Below, piece by piece: positions 18,171 through 29,339 of a DNA stretch of 64,000 nucleotides. Made by a program: the position numbers and the translations under genes. The notes under the pieces were generated by a model, which worked only from the letters and a program-made list of their open reading frames with translations, did no database searches and was not told the DNA's origin. Source of the DNA: Promethearchaeota archaeon. Its GTDB lineage: Archaea; Asgardarchaeota; Lokiarchaeia; Sigyniarchaeales; SOKP01. Each line of letters begins with the position of its first letter. Position 1 is the first letter of the stretch. The DNA lies in NCBI GenBank assembly GCA_019058365.1, contig JAHPZE010000016.1, positions 33,670-97,669 on the forward strand. Direction: 5' to 3'.

Positions 18171-18725
18171 ATGACAAGAGAAGAAACTAGTGAATTACGT
18201 GAATTCGTTTTTAAAATAACTATTTTAGGAGATGCAGCAGTGGGCAAAACTTCATTGATTAGCCAATTTGTAGAAGGATCATTTCAAGAAGATTATAAAC
18301 CCACATTAGGAGCTAATATTGTACGAAAAGATGTAAATCTTGATAATGCAAGAGTCAGATTAATCATGTGGGATTTAGCTGGTCAAGAAAAATATCAAGT
18401 TGTTCGTAGTATGTACTTTCAAGGATGTCAGGGCGCTCTACTCGTTTATGACGTAACGCGCTATAATACATTAGATAATATTAATACGAAATGGTTAAGA
18501 GACTTTAAAAAACATGTAAAAAAGAAAGGAGCATTCATCTTAATAGGAAATAAAAGTGATTTAAAAGATCAGAGAGTAATACCTACAGAACGAGGACAAG
18601 AATTAGCTACTAAAATTAAAGCTAGCCATTTTATTGAAACAAGTGCAAAACTCGGAGAAAATATTGAAGAGGCTTTTTCTCTCCTAGTACATCAAATTTT
18701 AAGTGATCATGGGGTTAATCTTTAA
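18171..18725 (+). CDS. Ras/Rab-like small GTPase (third of cluster)
   Basis: A 184-residue GTPase with a slightly longer N-terminus (MTREETSELREF). Motifs are GDAAVGKTSL, switch I Thr in YKPTLGAN, DLAGQEKY, NKSDLKDQ and ETSAKLG. It is the third member of the local family but is separated from the V4R-like gene by 128 bases and so may have its own promoter. It ends in VNL with no cysteine, so no prenylation is expected. Confidence 0.95.
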   Translation: MTREETSELREFVFKITILGDAAVGKTSLISQFVEGSFQEDYKPTLGANIVRKDVNLDNARVRLIMWDLAGQEKYQVVRSMYFQGCQGALLVYDVTRYNTLDNINTKWLRDFKKHVKKKGAFILIGNKSDLKDQRVIPTERGQELATKIKASHFIETSAKLGENIEEAFSLLVHQILSDHGVNL

Positions 18726-18814
18726 AAAATTTTAATAATCTCAAAAAACTCTTTTTTGTATCAGCATATTAACAAGCAGACTTTTTTAATATTTTACTAT
18801 AAAGAAAATTAATC

Positions 18815-19966
18815 ATGAAAGAAACTTCCCATAGAGTATCTAAAGCTCCAAAATCAGCAATTAGAGAGTTATTCGATCTTGCTTCAGGGCGTCCAGATGT
18901 AATTAGTTTAGGTATTGGACAACCAGATTTTCCCACGCCAGAACCAGCAATACAAGGAAATATTGATGCCTTAAAAAAAAAAATTACGATGTATGCTCCT
19001 ACAAGAGGAGTTCCGGAATTATTAGAATTGATAGAAGAAAAAATGCGAAGGAAAAATAAGATTAATACAAATTGGAAAGAAAATATAATTGTTACTAATG
19101 GAGCTAGTCAAGCAGTTACTTTAGCATTTGCTTCACTCTTTAATCCAGGAGATGAATTGATTATTTCTTCGCCGAATTTTGTTTCTTACTTTTATTGTGC
19201 ATTATTTTTTGGTGTTAAAGTAATAGAAGTTAAACGAAACAAAGATTTTAGTCCCAATATTGAAGGAATAAGAAATTCAATCACCCCTAAGACTAAAGCG
19301 ATGTTAATTAATTCTCCAAATAATCCTACTGGTCATATACTATCTTCAACTGAATTAAAAGATATTGTTGATATTATTATCGAAAAAGATCTATATTTGA
19401 TAACAGATGAAGTCTATGAAAATTATGTCTATGATGGATTAAAACATATTAGTCCAGCCTCTCTAGATGGTATGTTTGAAAGGACAATTACCGTAAATGC
19501 GATGTCAAAATTATTTTCTGCCACAGGATTTAGAATTGGATATGCAGTTGCTTCAAAAGCTATTATTGACTTAATGGAAAAATTTCATCAATATACAGTA
19601 GCAGGAACTAATCATGCTGCACAATATGGTTTTATTGAAGCTTTAAAAATGGGTATTGGTTTTTTTAAAGAAATTTGGGAGAGTTTTAATGAACGACGAA
19701 ATTTAGTTTATAATAGATTAAAAGAAATTGGTTTTAATCTTGTAAAACCACACGGAGCGTTTTATATGATGCCTTCAACTGAAAAATTCAATTTGACAGG
19801 TTCCCAATTTTCGCAGAGAATTATGGAGAAACAAGCAATAGCAATTGTTCCTGGAAATATATTCGGGTCATTTTCAGATAATATGATAAGAATATCATAT
19901 GCTACTGAAATAGAAAAGCTTAAGGAAGCAATGAACAGAATTGAGAAATTTGTTCTCAAATTATAA
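18815..19966 (+). CDS. Class I/II pyridoxal-phosphate aminotransferase
   Basis: A 383-residue fold-type I aminotransferase of the aspartate aminotransferase family. Recognisable points are LGIGQPDFPTP near the N-terminus, the substrate/PLP region TNGASQAV, the NSPNNPTG loop, DEVYENYVYDG, the Schiff-base lysine in NAMSKLFSATGFRIGYA, and the final arginine in IRISYAT that binds the substrate carboxylate. Length is normal. The donor amino acid cannot be fixed from the sequence; aspartate, aromatic or kynurenine-type activity are all possible. It is a single-gene unit after the GTPase cluster. Confidence 0.9.
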   Translation: MKETSHRVSKAPKSAIRELFDLASGRPDVISLGIGQPDFPTPEPAIQGNIDALKKKITMYAPTRGVPELLELIEEKMRRKNKINTNWKENIIVTNGASQAVTLAFASLFNPGDELIISSPNFVSYFYCALFFGVKVIEVKRNKDFSPNIEGIRNSITPKTKAMLINSPNNPTGHILSSTELKDIVDIIIEKDLYLITDEVYENYVYDGLKHISPASLDGMFERTITVNAMSKLFSATGFRIGYAVASKAIIDLMEKFHQYTVAGTNHAAQYGFIEALKMGIGFFKEIWESFNERRNLVYNRLKEIGFNLVKPHGAFYMMPSTEKFNLTGSQFSQRIMEKQAIAIVPGNIFGSFSDNMIRISYATEIEKLKEAMNRIEKFVLKL

Positions 19967-19988
19967 AAATACTTATTATAATTACGCC

Positions 19989-20287
19989 TTCAAAGGTGCC
20001 GAAGTTAATGGATTAATCAAATCTATACATAATCAACTTCAAATGATGTTTTAGGCAGTACTTCAGCACCCTTACTTATAACAAGGGTAGGTGACTCAAG
20101 TCAAAGACCTCCTAGTCAGGAGGAGTAAATACAATTACTGCAATTTCTACTATTTTTTCTTCAAATTCTGAATATCCCCAATCCTTATCGGGAACAACTA
20201 AAGGAGCAGATTTATTAGCATGAAATTAAGTTTCTATACTTGATGCCAAATCTCTAAGTATTTAAAGTTCGAAAGGTGCGAAGTTAG
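19989..20287 (+). repeat. Imperfect direct repeats flanking the decayed M24 fragment
   Basis: TTCAAAGGTGCCGAAGTTA at 19989 and TTCGAAAGGTGCGAAGTTA at 20268 differ by a few bases and bracket the pseudogene fragment described next. They could be remnants of the event that placed the fragment, but the match is short. Confidence 0.35.
20023..20222 (-). pseudogene. Decayed copy of the 3' end of the M24 peptidase gene
   Basis: About 200 bases align, on the same strand, with the end of the M24 peptidase gene at 21496 (counterpart about 21496-21690). Shared segments include ATAATCAACTTCAAATG, TAACAAGGGTAGG and CCCCAATCCTTA. Read on the minus strand the fragment still gives VVPDKDWG and SKGAEVLPKT-like peptides, but there is a one-base deletion and an in-frame stop at the positions of the parent's GLGGLR segment. 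No upstream part of the gene is present, so it is a 5'-less relic of a duplication. Confidence 0.8.
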
Positions 20288-20437
20288 ATATTTGTAATTT
20301 TAAACCTTCTAGGTTTAGATACAAAATATATACATCATTTGGAGAAACCTCAAGTAATTTAGCTTAGATTTTTTTCTAAACATCACCCAAGATCAAAATT
20401 TGATTAATTATTCAAAATCCATAAACAAATGAAAATA

Positions 20438-20446
20438 TTTATATAT
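20438..20446 (+). promoter_or_regulatory. TATA box upstream of the alpha/beta hydrolase gene
   Basis: TTTATATAT follows an A-rich tract. Initiation about 25 bases on (near 20468) would leave a short leader before either possible start (20487 or 20514) of the hydrolase gene. Confidence 0.45.
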
Positions 20447-20513
20447 CAAAATTAGTTATGCCTAAATAACGTTAAAGAAATTTTAGATGAGAATAAAGGT
20501 GAGGGTGGTAGAG

Positions 20514-21395
20514 ATGAAAAATCAAAGGATTTCCAAATTTTATAAGGATTTATCCCCGGATCTTTATCAATATCTTGTGGAATATAGAAAAAATCATCCC
20601 ATAAAGATTATTATGTTCAGAAATAAGGAAATAGAATATATTAGCTGTGGAACTGGTGAAAAAGCCGTTCTTACCTTTCATGGAGCACTTGGAAATGCTG
20701 AGGGTAATTTTCAAGCTATACAATTTTTTGAAAAAAATTATAGGGTTGTTGCCCCATCAATTACTAACTTTGAAAGTTTGGATGAATTTAGTGAAGGAAT
20801 AAATGAAATTTTAAAAAAGGAAAATGTGGAAAAATGTATATTAATAGGTCAGAGTTTTGGAAGTTTTATGGCTCAACCGTATTTCCATAGAAATTATAAA
20901 AATATAGAGGCGCTTATTCTTATTAATAGCTATCCTCCAAAAAATGAATGGGTAAACGATTTTAAAAAATACAATAAGGTGCTTAAGTTCATACCGGCTT
21001 TTCTATTAAGGAAGTTGATGTCAAAAAAACTTTTAAAATTAGCCAATGAAGATAAAGAAATGAAAACTGAAATTCGGGAGGAATTTAAGTTTACAATAGC
21101 TTTTACAAAAGAAAGGTTTAGTAAAATAGAGAAAAGTGTCATACTATGTCAATCAATTCTCACTGGTGAATTCAATGGTGAAAAATATAGTATAGAAGAT
21201 TATGACGGGTGGGATGGTAAAGTTCTTATATTTACAGCGAATGATGATAATGGATTTCCTTATCATGAGGAATTAAGAAGCCAATATCCCAATGTGGAAG
21301 AAATAATATTTGAGAATGTAGGGCATATGGGCACTTTACTCAATAGAGATGAATATCATGCTACTTTAAACAGATTTTTGGATTCATTAAATTAA
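20514..21395 (+). CDS. Alpha/beta hydrolase fold protein
   Basis: A protein of about 293 residues. The nucleophile elbow is GQSFGSF with the catalytic Ser, preceded by the oxyanion-region loop TFHGALGNAEG. A late Asp (FTANDDNG) and the final His (ENVGHMGTLL) complete a plausible catalytic triad. A start at 20487 is open in frame, but the ATG at 20514 is preceded by a GGTGG sequence suitable as a ribosome binding site. The substrate is unknown; the family includes esterases and C-C hydrolases. It is a single gene, convergent with the M24 peptidase gene. Confidence 0.85.
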   Translation: MKNQRISKFYKDLSPDLYQYLVEYRKNHPIKIIMFRNKEIEYISCGTGEKAVLTFHGALGNAEGNFQAIQFFEKNYRVVAPSITNFESLDEFSEGINEILKKENVEKCILIGQSFGSFMAQPYFHRNYKNIEALILINSYPPKNEWVNDFKKYNKVLKFIPAFLLRKLMSKKLLKLANEDKEMKTEIREEFKFTIAFTKERFSKIEKSVILCQSILTGEFNGEKYSIEDYDGWDGKVLIFTANDDNGFPYHEELRSQYPNVEEIIFENVGHMGTLLNRDEYHATLNRFLDSLN

Positions 21396-21495
21396 AAAAA
21401 TATTTTCTTTTAAGATTTATATATTTTTATAGCAATTAGTAACTTTTTATTAAAATAAATTATATTTAATTATTCTTAAGATGAATAAATCAATT

Positions 21496-22698
21496 CTATA
21501 TATAATCAACTTCAAATGGTGTTTTAGGGAGTACTTTCGCACCTTTACTTGTAACAAGGGTAGGAGACTCTAGTCGAAGGCCTCCAAGTCCAGGACGATT
21601 AAATACTATTGCTGCTATTTCAACCATGTTCTCCTCAAATGTTAAATGACCCCAATCCTTACCGGGAACTACAACGGGGGAAGATTCATTTCCTATGATG
21701 CCTATCGAGTGTCCCAAACCGAAAAAAAGATCATTAGGATATCCCGCTTTTTCAGCCACTTTATGCACTTCTTGATAGCAATTATCGAATGTATTTCCCA
21801 CATACATATTGTCAATAAGAGTATAGCATAGTTGTTCATATACTTCATTGAACTTCTTAAGCTCAGTGGGACATGATCCAAGAATATAATTATGGCTTAG
21901 ATCTCCTAGATAACATCCATATTCGCTATGTAAGTCTACAAGTAACGATTCTCCTTCTTTAACTTTTTTATTTGTCGCAGGTGTGCATCCATTAAATGTC
22001 CATGCTGTACGATAACCTGAGCCAATCTCCTGACTTCCTGTAAAAGTCCATTCATAATTGCTACCTGCCTTTCTCATAGCTAAAGTACCTATTCCCGCAA
22101 TCTCATTTTCAGTAAATACTTTCCCCTCAGGGCGTTCATTTAATTCTCTCTTAACAATTTCTTGTCCAATATCAGTGATTTCGGACGCTTTACGAAGCAT
22201 AGCAATCTCCTCTGGTTCTTTGATAAATTGAATTCTCTCGGTTTTATCATTAAAATCAACGAATTCACATCCAGGAAACACTTTCTTTAGTAATTCTGCT
22301 TCAGTATATGAGAGCATTTGACCAGTTACACAAATATCTAATCCCAATTCTACACCTATTTTGGGAACAGATCCTTTAGGATTAAACACCCCTGCTTTTT
22401 TAGCTGCTTTTTCTAGTTTTTTTTCTATATAAAATACTTTGAGAGGCCCCCATCCACTAATATTTTTTAAATATCCCTCCGCTCTTATTCTTTCTACATC
22501 TAGGAGTACCGTAAATAATTCTGGTTCTCCCATTCCTTCTTTCGGGAGAAAAAGATAACTTTTCCATGGAACAAAACATCCCGTCAAATAAGTAATAGAT
22601 TTTACCCTTGTTAGAACACAAAAATCAAGATTTAATTCTTCCATCGCCACTTGATATTTTTTCATATGACCTTTCCAATCTACTTTTATATCATTCAT
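21496..22698 (-). CDS. M24 family metallopeptidase (Xaa-Pro aminopeptidase/creatinase-like)
   Basis: A 400-residue pita-bread-fold protein with an N-terminal creatinase-type domain and a C-terminal metallopeptidase domain. Metal ligand candidates are the Asp in LLVDLHSEYG, the Asp in LGDLSHNY, the His in GLGHSIG, and Glu residues in ENMVEIAA and LRLESPT. Family members remove N-terminal residues from peptides ending in Xaa-Pro, or act on related substrates; the exact substrate is unclear. The last 200 bases exist as a decayed duplicate at 20023-20222. Confidence 0.85.
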   Translation of the reverse strand: MNDIKVDWKGHMKKYQVAMEELNLDFCVLTRVKSITYLTGCFVPWKSYLFLPKEGMGEPELFTVLLDVERIRAEGYLKNISGWGPLKVFYIEKKLEKAAKKAGVFNPKGSVPKIGVELGLDICVTGQMLSYTEAELLKKVFPGCEFVDFNDKTERIQFIKEPEEIAMLRKASEITDIGQEIVKRELNERPEGKVFTENEIAGIGTLAMRKAGSNYEWTFTGSQEIGSGYRTAWTFNGCTPATNKKVKEGESLLVDLHSEYGCYLGDLSHNYILGSCPTELKKFNEVYEQLCYTLIDNMYVGNTFDNCYQEVHKVAEKAGYPNDLFFGLGHSIGIIGNESSPVVVPGKDWGHLTFEENMVEIAAIVFNRPGLGGLRLESPTLVTSKGAKVLPKTPFEVDYI

Positions 22699-22827
22699 GA
22701 TAAAACTCTCTTTAATTATTCAAATAATAATATTTAGATAATGTCTCTAATAAAATTTTACAAAATTAATAGAGAATTAGATATGCAAAATATGGATATA
22801 ATTAAAAATATATTATAGAAATTTTAA

Positions 22828-25161
<2,334 letters not shown>

Positions 25162-25178
25162 TTATAATAAAGTAATTA

Positions 25179-25988
25179 TTAGAGATCTTCATTAATTTGG
25201 ATGTTTAAATTATGTTCTAAATAAAATTTAAATGATTTTGATATCTCTGGTTCGTTTAGAGTTCTATTTTTATTTAGTTTCACATAATTTTTTCTTAATT
25301 TAATAATTCTCTTTTTCAATGGTAAATACCTTGAGAGATGTAAAAGTCTTCCTACGTAAATCCTTGTAATTTTATCAAGATTTTCATTATCCAAATTTGA
25401 AATTTCGCTCTCAAATTCTAAGGATTTAAGTTCAAATTTTTTATTATCCCTTTTTATAAGGATGTTCTCTAAAAAATCCTCTACTAAAGGGTTTAGCTCT
25501 GCCATTTGTGAAAGATCATATACTGCATCCGTAACATCCCACTTATATCTATTAAAATTATCAAATTTTTCATGAATTTTTTTAATAACCATATTTGGAA
25601 TAGGTTCCCCTCTTTTTTCATTCCACTTCAAACAAATTTCAATGGGAGTAGCTATATGAATAATAAAAAAAAAAATCTTGAGCGTTTCGGCAATATCTCT
25701 TAAATCATGTCTCATACTGGAGTAATAGTTTAAATCATCGCTAATTACTATGTGCCCCTTTTCTAATTCACTTTTTATTTTTTTAAGGTTCTCTTTTCTA
25801 ATGATGTATTCTTTTTCATAATCAAATTTATCTTCAGACAATTTTTGTCTTATTATATCAGGATCAATGATTTTAACATCTAAATTATTATATCTTTTTT
25901 TAATTGCAGACTTTAATAATTTTGCAAAGGTACTTTTACCAGAAGCAGGTAATCCTACTAAACAGATTAAAAAATTTTGGTTATCCAA
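25179..25988 (-). CDS. pstK: L-seryl-tRNA(Sec) kinase-like protein (PSTK)
   Basis: A 269-residue P-loop kinase. Walker A is GLPASGKST at 12-20. The segment DDLNYYSSMRHDLRDIA (about 84-100) matches the hallmark DDTNYYxSMRRDL of archaeal PSTK (MJ1538-type), followed by the ERGE-like NEKRGEPIPN and KKIHEKFD segments. PSTK phosphorylates Ser-tRNA(Sec) on the way to selenocysteine. The length fits archaeal PSTK with its C-terminal helical tRNA-binding domain. The alternative, a KTI12-type tRNA-modification factor, fits less well. It implies a selenocysteine system elsewhere in the genome. The gene is 12 bases after the GIY-YIG gene and upstream of CDC48. Confidence 0.8.
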   Translation of the reverse strand: MDNQNFLICLVGLPASGKSTFAKLLKSAIKKRYNNLDVKIIDPDIIRQKLSEDKFDYEKEYIIRKENLKKIKSELEKGHIVISDDLNYYSSMRHDLRDIAETLKIFFFIIHIATPIEICLKWNEKRGEPIPNMVIKKIHEKFDNFNRYKWDVTDAVYDLSQMAELNPLVEDFLENILIKRDNKKFELKSLEFESEISNLDNENLDKITRIYVGRLLHLSRYLPLKKRIIKLRKNYVKLNKNRTLNEPEISKSFKFYLEHNLNIQINEDL

Positions 25989-26000
25989 TAAAGAAATCGC

Positions 26001-26276
26001 CTAAATTGTATTAATACTTATATTCTTTATTAATTCTCGCTTTTGTTGTCTTGAAAAAGCTTTTATTTGTAATTCTCTTTGCATTGCTTCCTTTCTACTT
26101 CGATAAGATTCGAAATATTTTAACTCAATTTTTTTCTTACCCTTACAGAATTTAGCACCCATCCCACTTCGATGTTCATGCCATCTCCTATAAAGATTAT
26201 TGGTGTATCCCGTGTAGTAACTTCTTTTTCCAGTCTTAGCAATAACTTCTAAAATATAAACATAGTATACATTCAT
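26001..26276 (-). CDS. GIY-YIG nuclease domain protein (UPF0213/YhbQ-like)
   Basis: A protein of about 91 residues covering a single GIY-YIG domain: YYVYILEV, then YYTGYTNNLYRRWHEH with the catalytic Tyr/Arg region, then GAKFCKGKK and a helix with ESYRSRKEAMQRE containing the likely metal-binding Glu. Such stand-alone domains resemble SLX1 and YhbQ and are thought to act on branched or damaged DNA. The ATG at 26276 gives the usual short N-terminus before the first strand; an upstream ATG at 26294 is also possible. It is first in the run leading to PSTK and CDC48. Confidence 0.85.
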   Translation of the reverse strand: MNVYYVYILEVIAKTGKRSYYTGYTNNLYRRWHEHRSGMGAKFCKGKKKIELKYFESYRSRKEAMQRELQIKAFSRQQKRELIKNISINTI

Positions 26277-26488
26277 ATAAAATCCTCTATGCAATAAATC
26301 AACATTGTATTATTTATTTTTTTAGGCGATCTCTATAAATTTAGTTTAATTTTACAAGCATGCCTTCAAATATTTATTATATATATTACGATATCATAAT
26401 TGATTAATTAAGAAAATAAGAATTAAATTTTTAATAATAAACGATTATTTAATTATTAAGATTCAAATTAGATGCCAAATTAGAACCT

Positions 26489-27124
26489 ATGCCAAACGGG
26501 ATCTTTTTAATTCGATGGGATATAGTTGAGGGGGGAATGATTCATTTAAAATATCCAGAAGCCCTAGAGATCCCAGATCCAGTTGTTCAACAAATAACAA
26601 TATCGCATAACTTTACTGAATCTTATATTATTACAGAAGAGAAAAATTGGAACTCAGTTTCTTATTATAATGAACATAAGGAAATGATACTTGTTTTAGT
26701 TTTAAGTAAATATGATGATGGTAATGATTATTTAGAAATTCTTGAAAAATTTAATCAAGAAATTGAAAAAGAAACAGACGAAGAAAAATTAAAAGAACAT
26801 CTGGAAAGTATGTTTCTTATCAGTTTGGATGCATTCCGAACCACTGATGAAGTTATTACAAAATTAAGTAATGAAGTTGCCTTTTTGAAAACACGAGAAT
26901 ATGATTATGACGTTAAATTCGATTATATCACAAAATCAAATCACTTATCAGTGAAAAGTAAAATATTATTTTTGTTAGCAATAAAAGATACAGTAAAGTT
27001 AGAAGATTTTAAACGAGTGATAAACACAAACAAACGATGGTTATTAAATGTTCTTGAAACGCTTGTAAAAAATGAAGTTATAGGATACAACTCTGAGAAA
27101 AATTTTTATTTTTTGAGGATATGA
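26489..27124 (+). CDS. Longin-like domain fused to winged-helix-like domain
   Basis: A 211-residue protein. The N-terminal 110 residues look like a longin-type domain (GIFLIRWDIVEGGMIHLKYPE, then strands and a helix), which in Asgard archaea is often fused to other modules. The C-terminal 70 residues (about 140-211) look like a winged helix: helix-turn-helix pattern with NHLSVKSKILFLLA, KLEDFKRVIN and a final wing. This could be a GTPase-signalling-linked DNA-binding regulator, but the role is not established. Its stop overlaps the start of the acylphosphatase gene by 4 bases (ATGA), so the two are translationally coupled. Confidence 0.6.
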   Translation: MPNGIFLIRWDIVEGGMIHLKYPEALEIPDPVVQQITISHNFTESYIITEEKNWNSVSYYNEHKEMILVLVLSKYDDGNDYLEILEKFNQEIEKETDEEKLKEHLESMFLISLDAFRTTDEVITKLSNEVAFLKTREYDYDVKFDYITKSNHLSVKSKILFLLAIKDTVKLEDFKRVINTNKRWLLNVLETLVKNEVIGYNSEKNFYFLRI

Positions 27125-27405
27125 ATGAATCTAAGATAAAAGTTAAAGTATTTGGATATGTTCAAGGCGTTTTTTTTCGTTATACTACTCGAAAATTTGC
27201 TCGAAATTTAGGTTTAACGGGATATGTTAAAAATATGCCAGATGGAACCGTCTATATCGAAGCAGAAGGGGCTAAAGATAAATTAAATGAACTTTTAGAA
27301 TTTTCTAAACATGGACCTAAGTATGCTAGAGTAGAAAAAGTTGAATATGAATATTCACAGCCAACAAATGAATTCAAGGAATTTGATTACATGATTGAAT
27401 ACTAA
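27121..27405 (+). CDS. acyP: Acylphosphatase
   Basis: A 94-residue protein that hydrolyses acyl phosphates such as acetyl phosphate. The core motif is VFGYVQGVFFRYT with catalytic R20, and the second active residue is N38 in YVKNMPDGT. The full-length acylphosphatase fold is present. It begins inside the stop codon of the preceding longin-winged-helix gene, so the pair is co-translated. Confidence 0.95.
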   Translation: MNESKIKVKVFGYVQGVFFRYTTRKFARNLGLTGYVKNMPDGTVYIEAEGAKDKLNELLEFSKHGPKYARVEKVEYEYSQPTNEFKEFDYMIEY

Positions 27406-27491
27406 TTTTTCTGAAGAAATTTGATAAAAACATCGAAGATAATATCTTAGTAACACTTTCTTTCAAAAAGGACGGTTTAAATTCTTTATTT

Positions 27492-27830
27492 ATGTCGGTT
27501 TTCTTAAAACGAAATGAATATTTAAAGATGTTCCAAACATTAAACCATAATAAAATTAGATTTCAAACACCTTTAATTCTAAGAATGTTTGGTGCTTTGA
27601 ATAAAATAAACATGAGAAATGAAAATAGGTATATAATATGTAATTTCCTTGACCAATATAGTGATAAAATAGGTCTCAACATAGATATTTATGAGAGTAA
27701 TAATAATAAATCTCTTAATCAACTACTTCTATTAGCACTTAACAAAGCTAAAGAATTTAATTTGGTTGAAGTATTATATAATGAATACATTAATTCTATT
27801 AATGCTATTAACACAAAGAAATCTATTTGA
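27492..27830 (+). CDS. Hypothetical small protein
   Basis: A 112-residue protein of unknown family. It is basic at the N-terminus (MSVFLKRNEYLK), with amphipathic helical stretches and an Asn-rich C-terminus. It has no cysteine motif or membrane segment. It follows acyP by about 86 bases on the same strand. The base composition is like that of spacers, so it may be a spurious frame. Confidence 0.35.
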   Translation: MSVFLKRNEYLKMFQTLNHNKIRFQTPLILRMFGALNKINMRNENRYIICNFLDQYSDKIGLNIDIYESNNNKSLNQLLLLALNKAKEFNLVEVLYNEYINSINAINTKKSI

Positions 27831-27910
27831 AAATCTTTTTTGAATTTCCATTAGACAGGATTAGTTAAGCAAAAAAATAAAATTATATAATTAATAGGGA
27901 TAAAAATTTT

Positions 27911-28588
27911 TTAGATGAAAGTGATATCTTGATATTCTGAGTCTCCAATATCTTTTCTTGCTACTCCTAATTCTCTAACTTGTTGATTTAGTTTTAATAC
28001 TGCATCTCTTACTATTTCTTTTTGTTTTGCACCCGTGCATACGATCCTTCCAGTTGAAAAAATTAGAAATACTGTTTTAGGATCTTGCATACGGTAAATT
28101 AAACCCGGAAAAACTTCTGGTTCATACATAGCATATTCCATTACAATTGCCGCCATATTAAGATCAATATTTGTATGGAGATCGCCAGATGCTACTATAT
28201 TTTGAATTGTGATTTCTGGATTAGATAATTTTATACCTGCTTTTCTAATGTTCTTTACTACTTTATCAACAACTCTTTCTGCTTCTGCTGCTTGTCTAAG
28301 ACCCGTAACTACCATTTTCCCCGTAGAAAATATCAAAATTGTAGCACGAGGTTTTTCAATTCTCATTACTAAACCGGGAAAACGTTCAGGATTATATTCA
28401 ACCTCTGCATGCCTTCTTGCTATTTGATTAAGATCAATTTTTTCTGTAATCTCTACTACGACTGTTGCAACGACATTCTCTATTTTATAATCTAAATCAG
28501 TTTCATAATCATATTCTTCTTTTTCCTCTTCTTCCCCTTCTTCATCAAATTCATCTTCAAATTCGTCATCAAATTCTTCATCTGACAT
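27911..28588 (-). CDS. tbp: TATA-box-binding protein
   Basis: A 225-residue protein with two imperfect TBP direct repeats of about 90 residues, each including a YNPERFPGLVMRIEKPRATILIF-type element and the STGKMVVTG or STGRIVCTG loop. It binds the archaeal TATA box and nucleates initiation with TFB. The distinctive part is a strongly acidic tail of about 30 residues at the N-terminus (SDEEFDDEFEDEFDEEG-type), longer than in many archaeal TBPs. Confidence 0.97.
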   Translation of the reverse strand: MSDEEFDDEFEDEFDEEGEEEEKEEYDYETDLDYKIENVVATVVVEITEKIDLNQIARRHAEVEYNPERFPGLVMRIEKPRATILIFSTGKMVVTGLRQAAEAERVVDKVVKNIRKAGIKLSNPEITIQNIVASGDLHTNIDLNMAAIVMEYAMYEPEVFPGLIYRMQDPKTVFLIFSTGRIVCTGAKQKEIVRDAVLKLNQQVRELGVARKDIGDSEYQDITFI

Positions 28589-28820
28589 GATAATATTAAG
28601 TGATAATTATGATTTGGAAATTATAAAATTAAAATATTCTTTATTACAAGGTTTCCTTGTTAATTTTATTTAAATAAATCTTCCTTTATAAAGGTGGTAG
28701 ATTTAAAAAAGATTACTGCTAAAATCACAAAATTTTGATAGTTGATATTTTATTTGCAAATATTTCTTCTTAAAAAATTAATATAGGAAAAGAAACTATC
28801 TAAAATTTTTTTAATGATTT

Positions 28821-29339
28821 TTAAGCATTTGAAATCTTATCTATAATTTTACTTGACAGCTCAATGAATGCTTCTTCGACATTTTGACCAGTTTTCGCAG
28901 AAGTAATAATGATTCCTAAATTATTAACTGTAGCATATTCTTTTGATTCACTTTCAGTTATTTTAATTTGATTTTTCAAATCAGATTTATTTCCTATTAA
29001 TATTATAGGAGCATCATCTCTAGCTTCTCTAAAACTTTGAACCCATTCATCAAGTTTATCATAAGATTTTTTATTCGTCATATCAAAAACCAGAAGCGCA
29101 CCATTGGCACCTTCCAAATAGAGCTTTCTAAGAGATTTAAAAGATTCTTGTCCGCCTAGATCCCAGATTTGAGCAGATACACTGCCATATTTGTCAAGTT
29201 CCATATCCTTTTTTAAAAGATTCACTCCTAGGGTACTTTTATAATTTTCTCTGAACTTATTCTCGATAAATCTATAAACTAATGACGTTTTACCTACATT
29301 TGCTTCTCCAAGAAGCACTAATTTTATAATATATGACAT
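28821..29339 (-). CDS. Small GTPase of the Ras superfamily
   Basis: A 172-residue GTPase: G1 GEANVGKTSL, switch I Thr in YKSTLGVN, G3 DLGGQESF with Gln, G4 NKSDLKNQ, G5 ITSAKTGQ. It lacks a C-terminal cysteine. It differs from the 16-18 kb GTPases in G3 (GGQ rather than AGQ) and is downstream on the same strand of the V4R-like gene (29572), separated by about 230 bases, so it may be either part of that unit or separate. Confidence 0.95.
   Translation of the reverse strand: MSYIIKLVLLGEANVGKTSLVYRFIENKFRENYKSTLGVNLLKKDMELDKYGSVSAQIWDLGGQESFKSLRKLYLEGANGALLVFDMTNKKSYDKLDEWVQSFREARDDAPIILIGNKSDLKNQIKITESESKEYATVNNLGIIITSAKTGQNVEEAFIELSSKIIDKISNA

Noticed and set aside
20268..20287. Second direct repeat as an attachment site
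   Set aside because: No integrase or mobile gene lies nearby, and the two copies differ by several bases.
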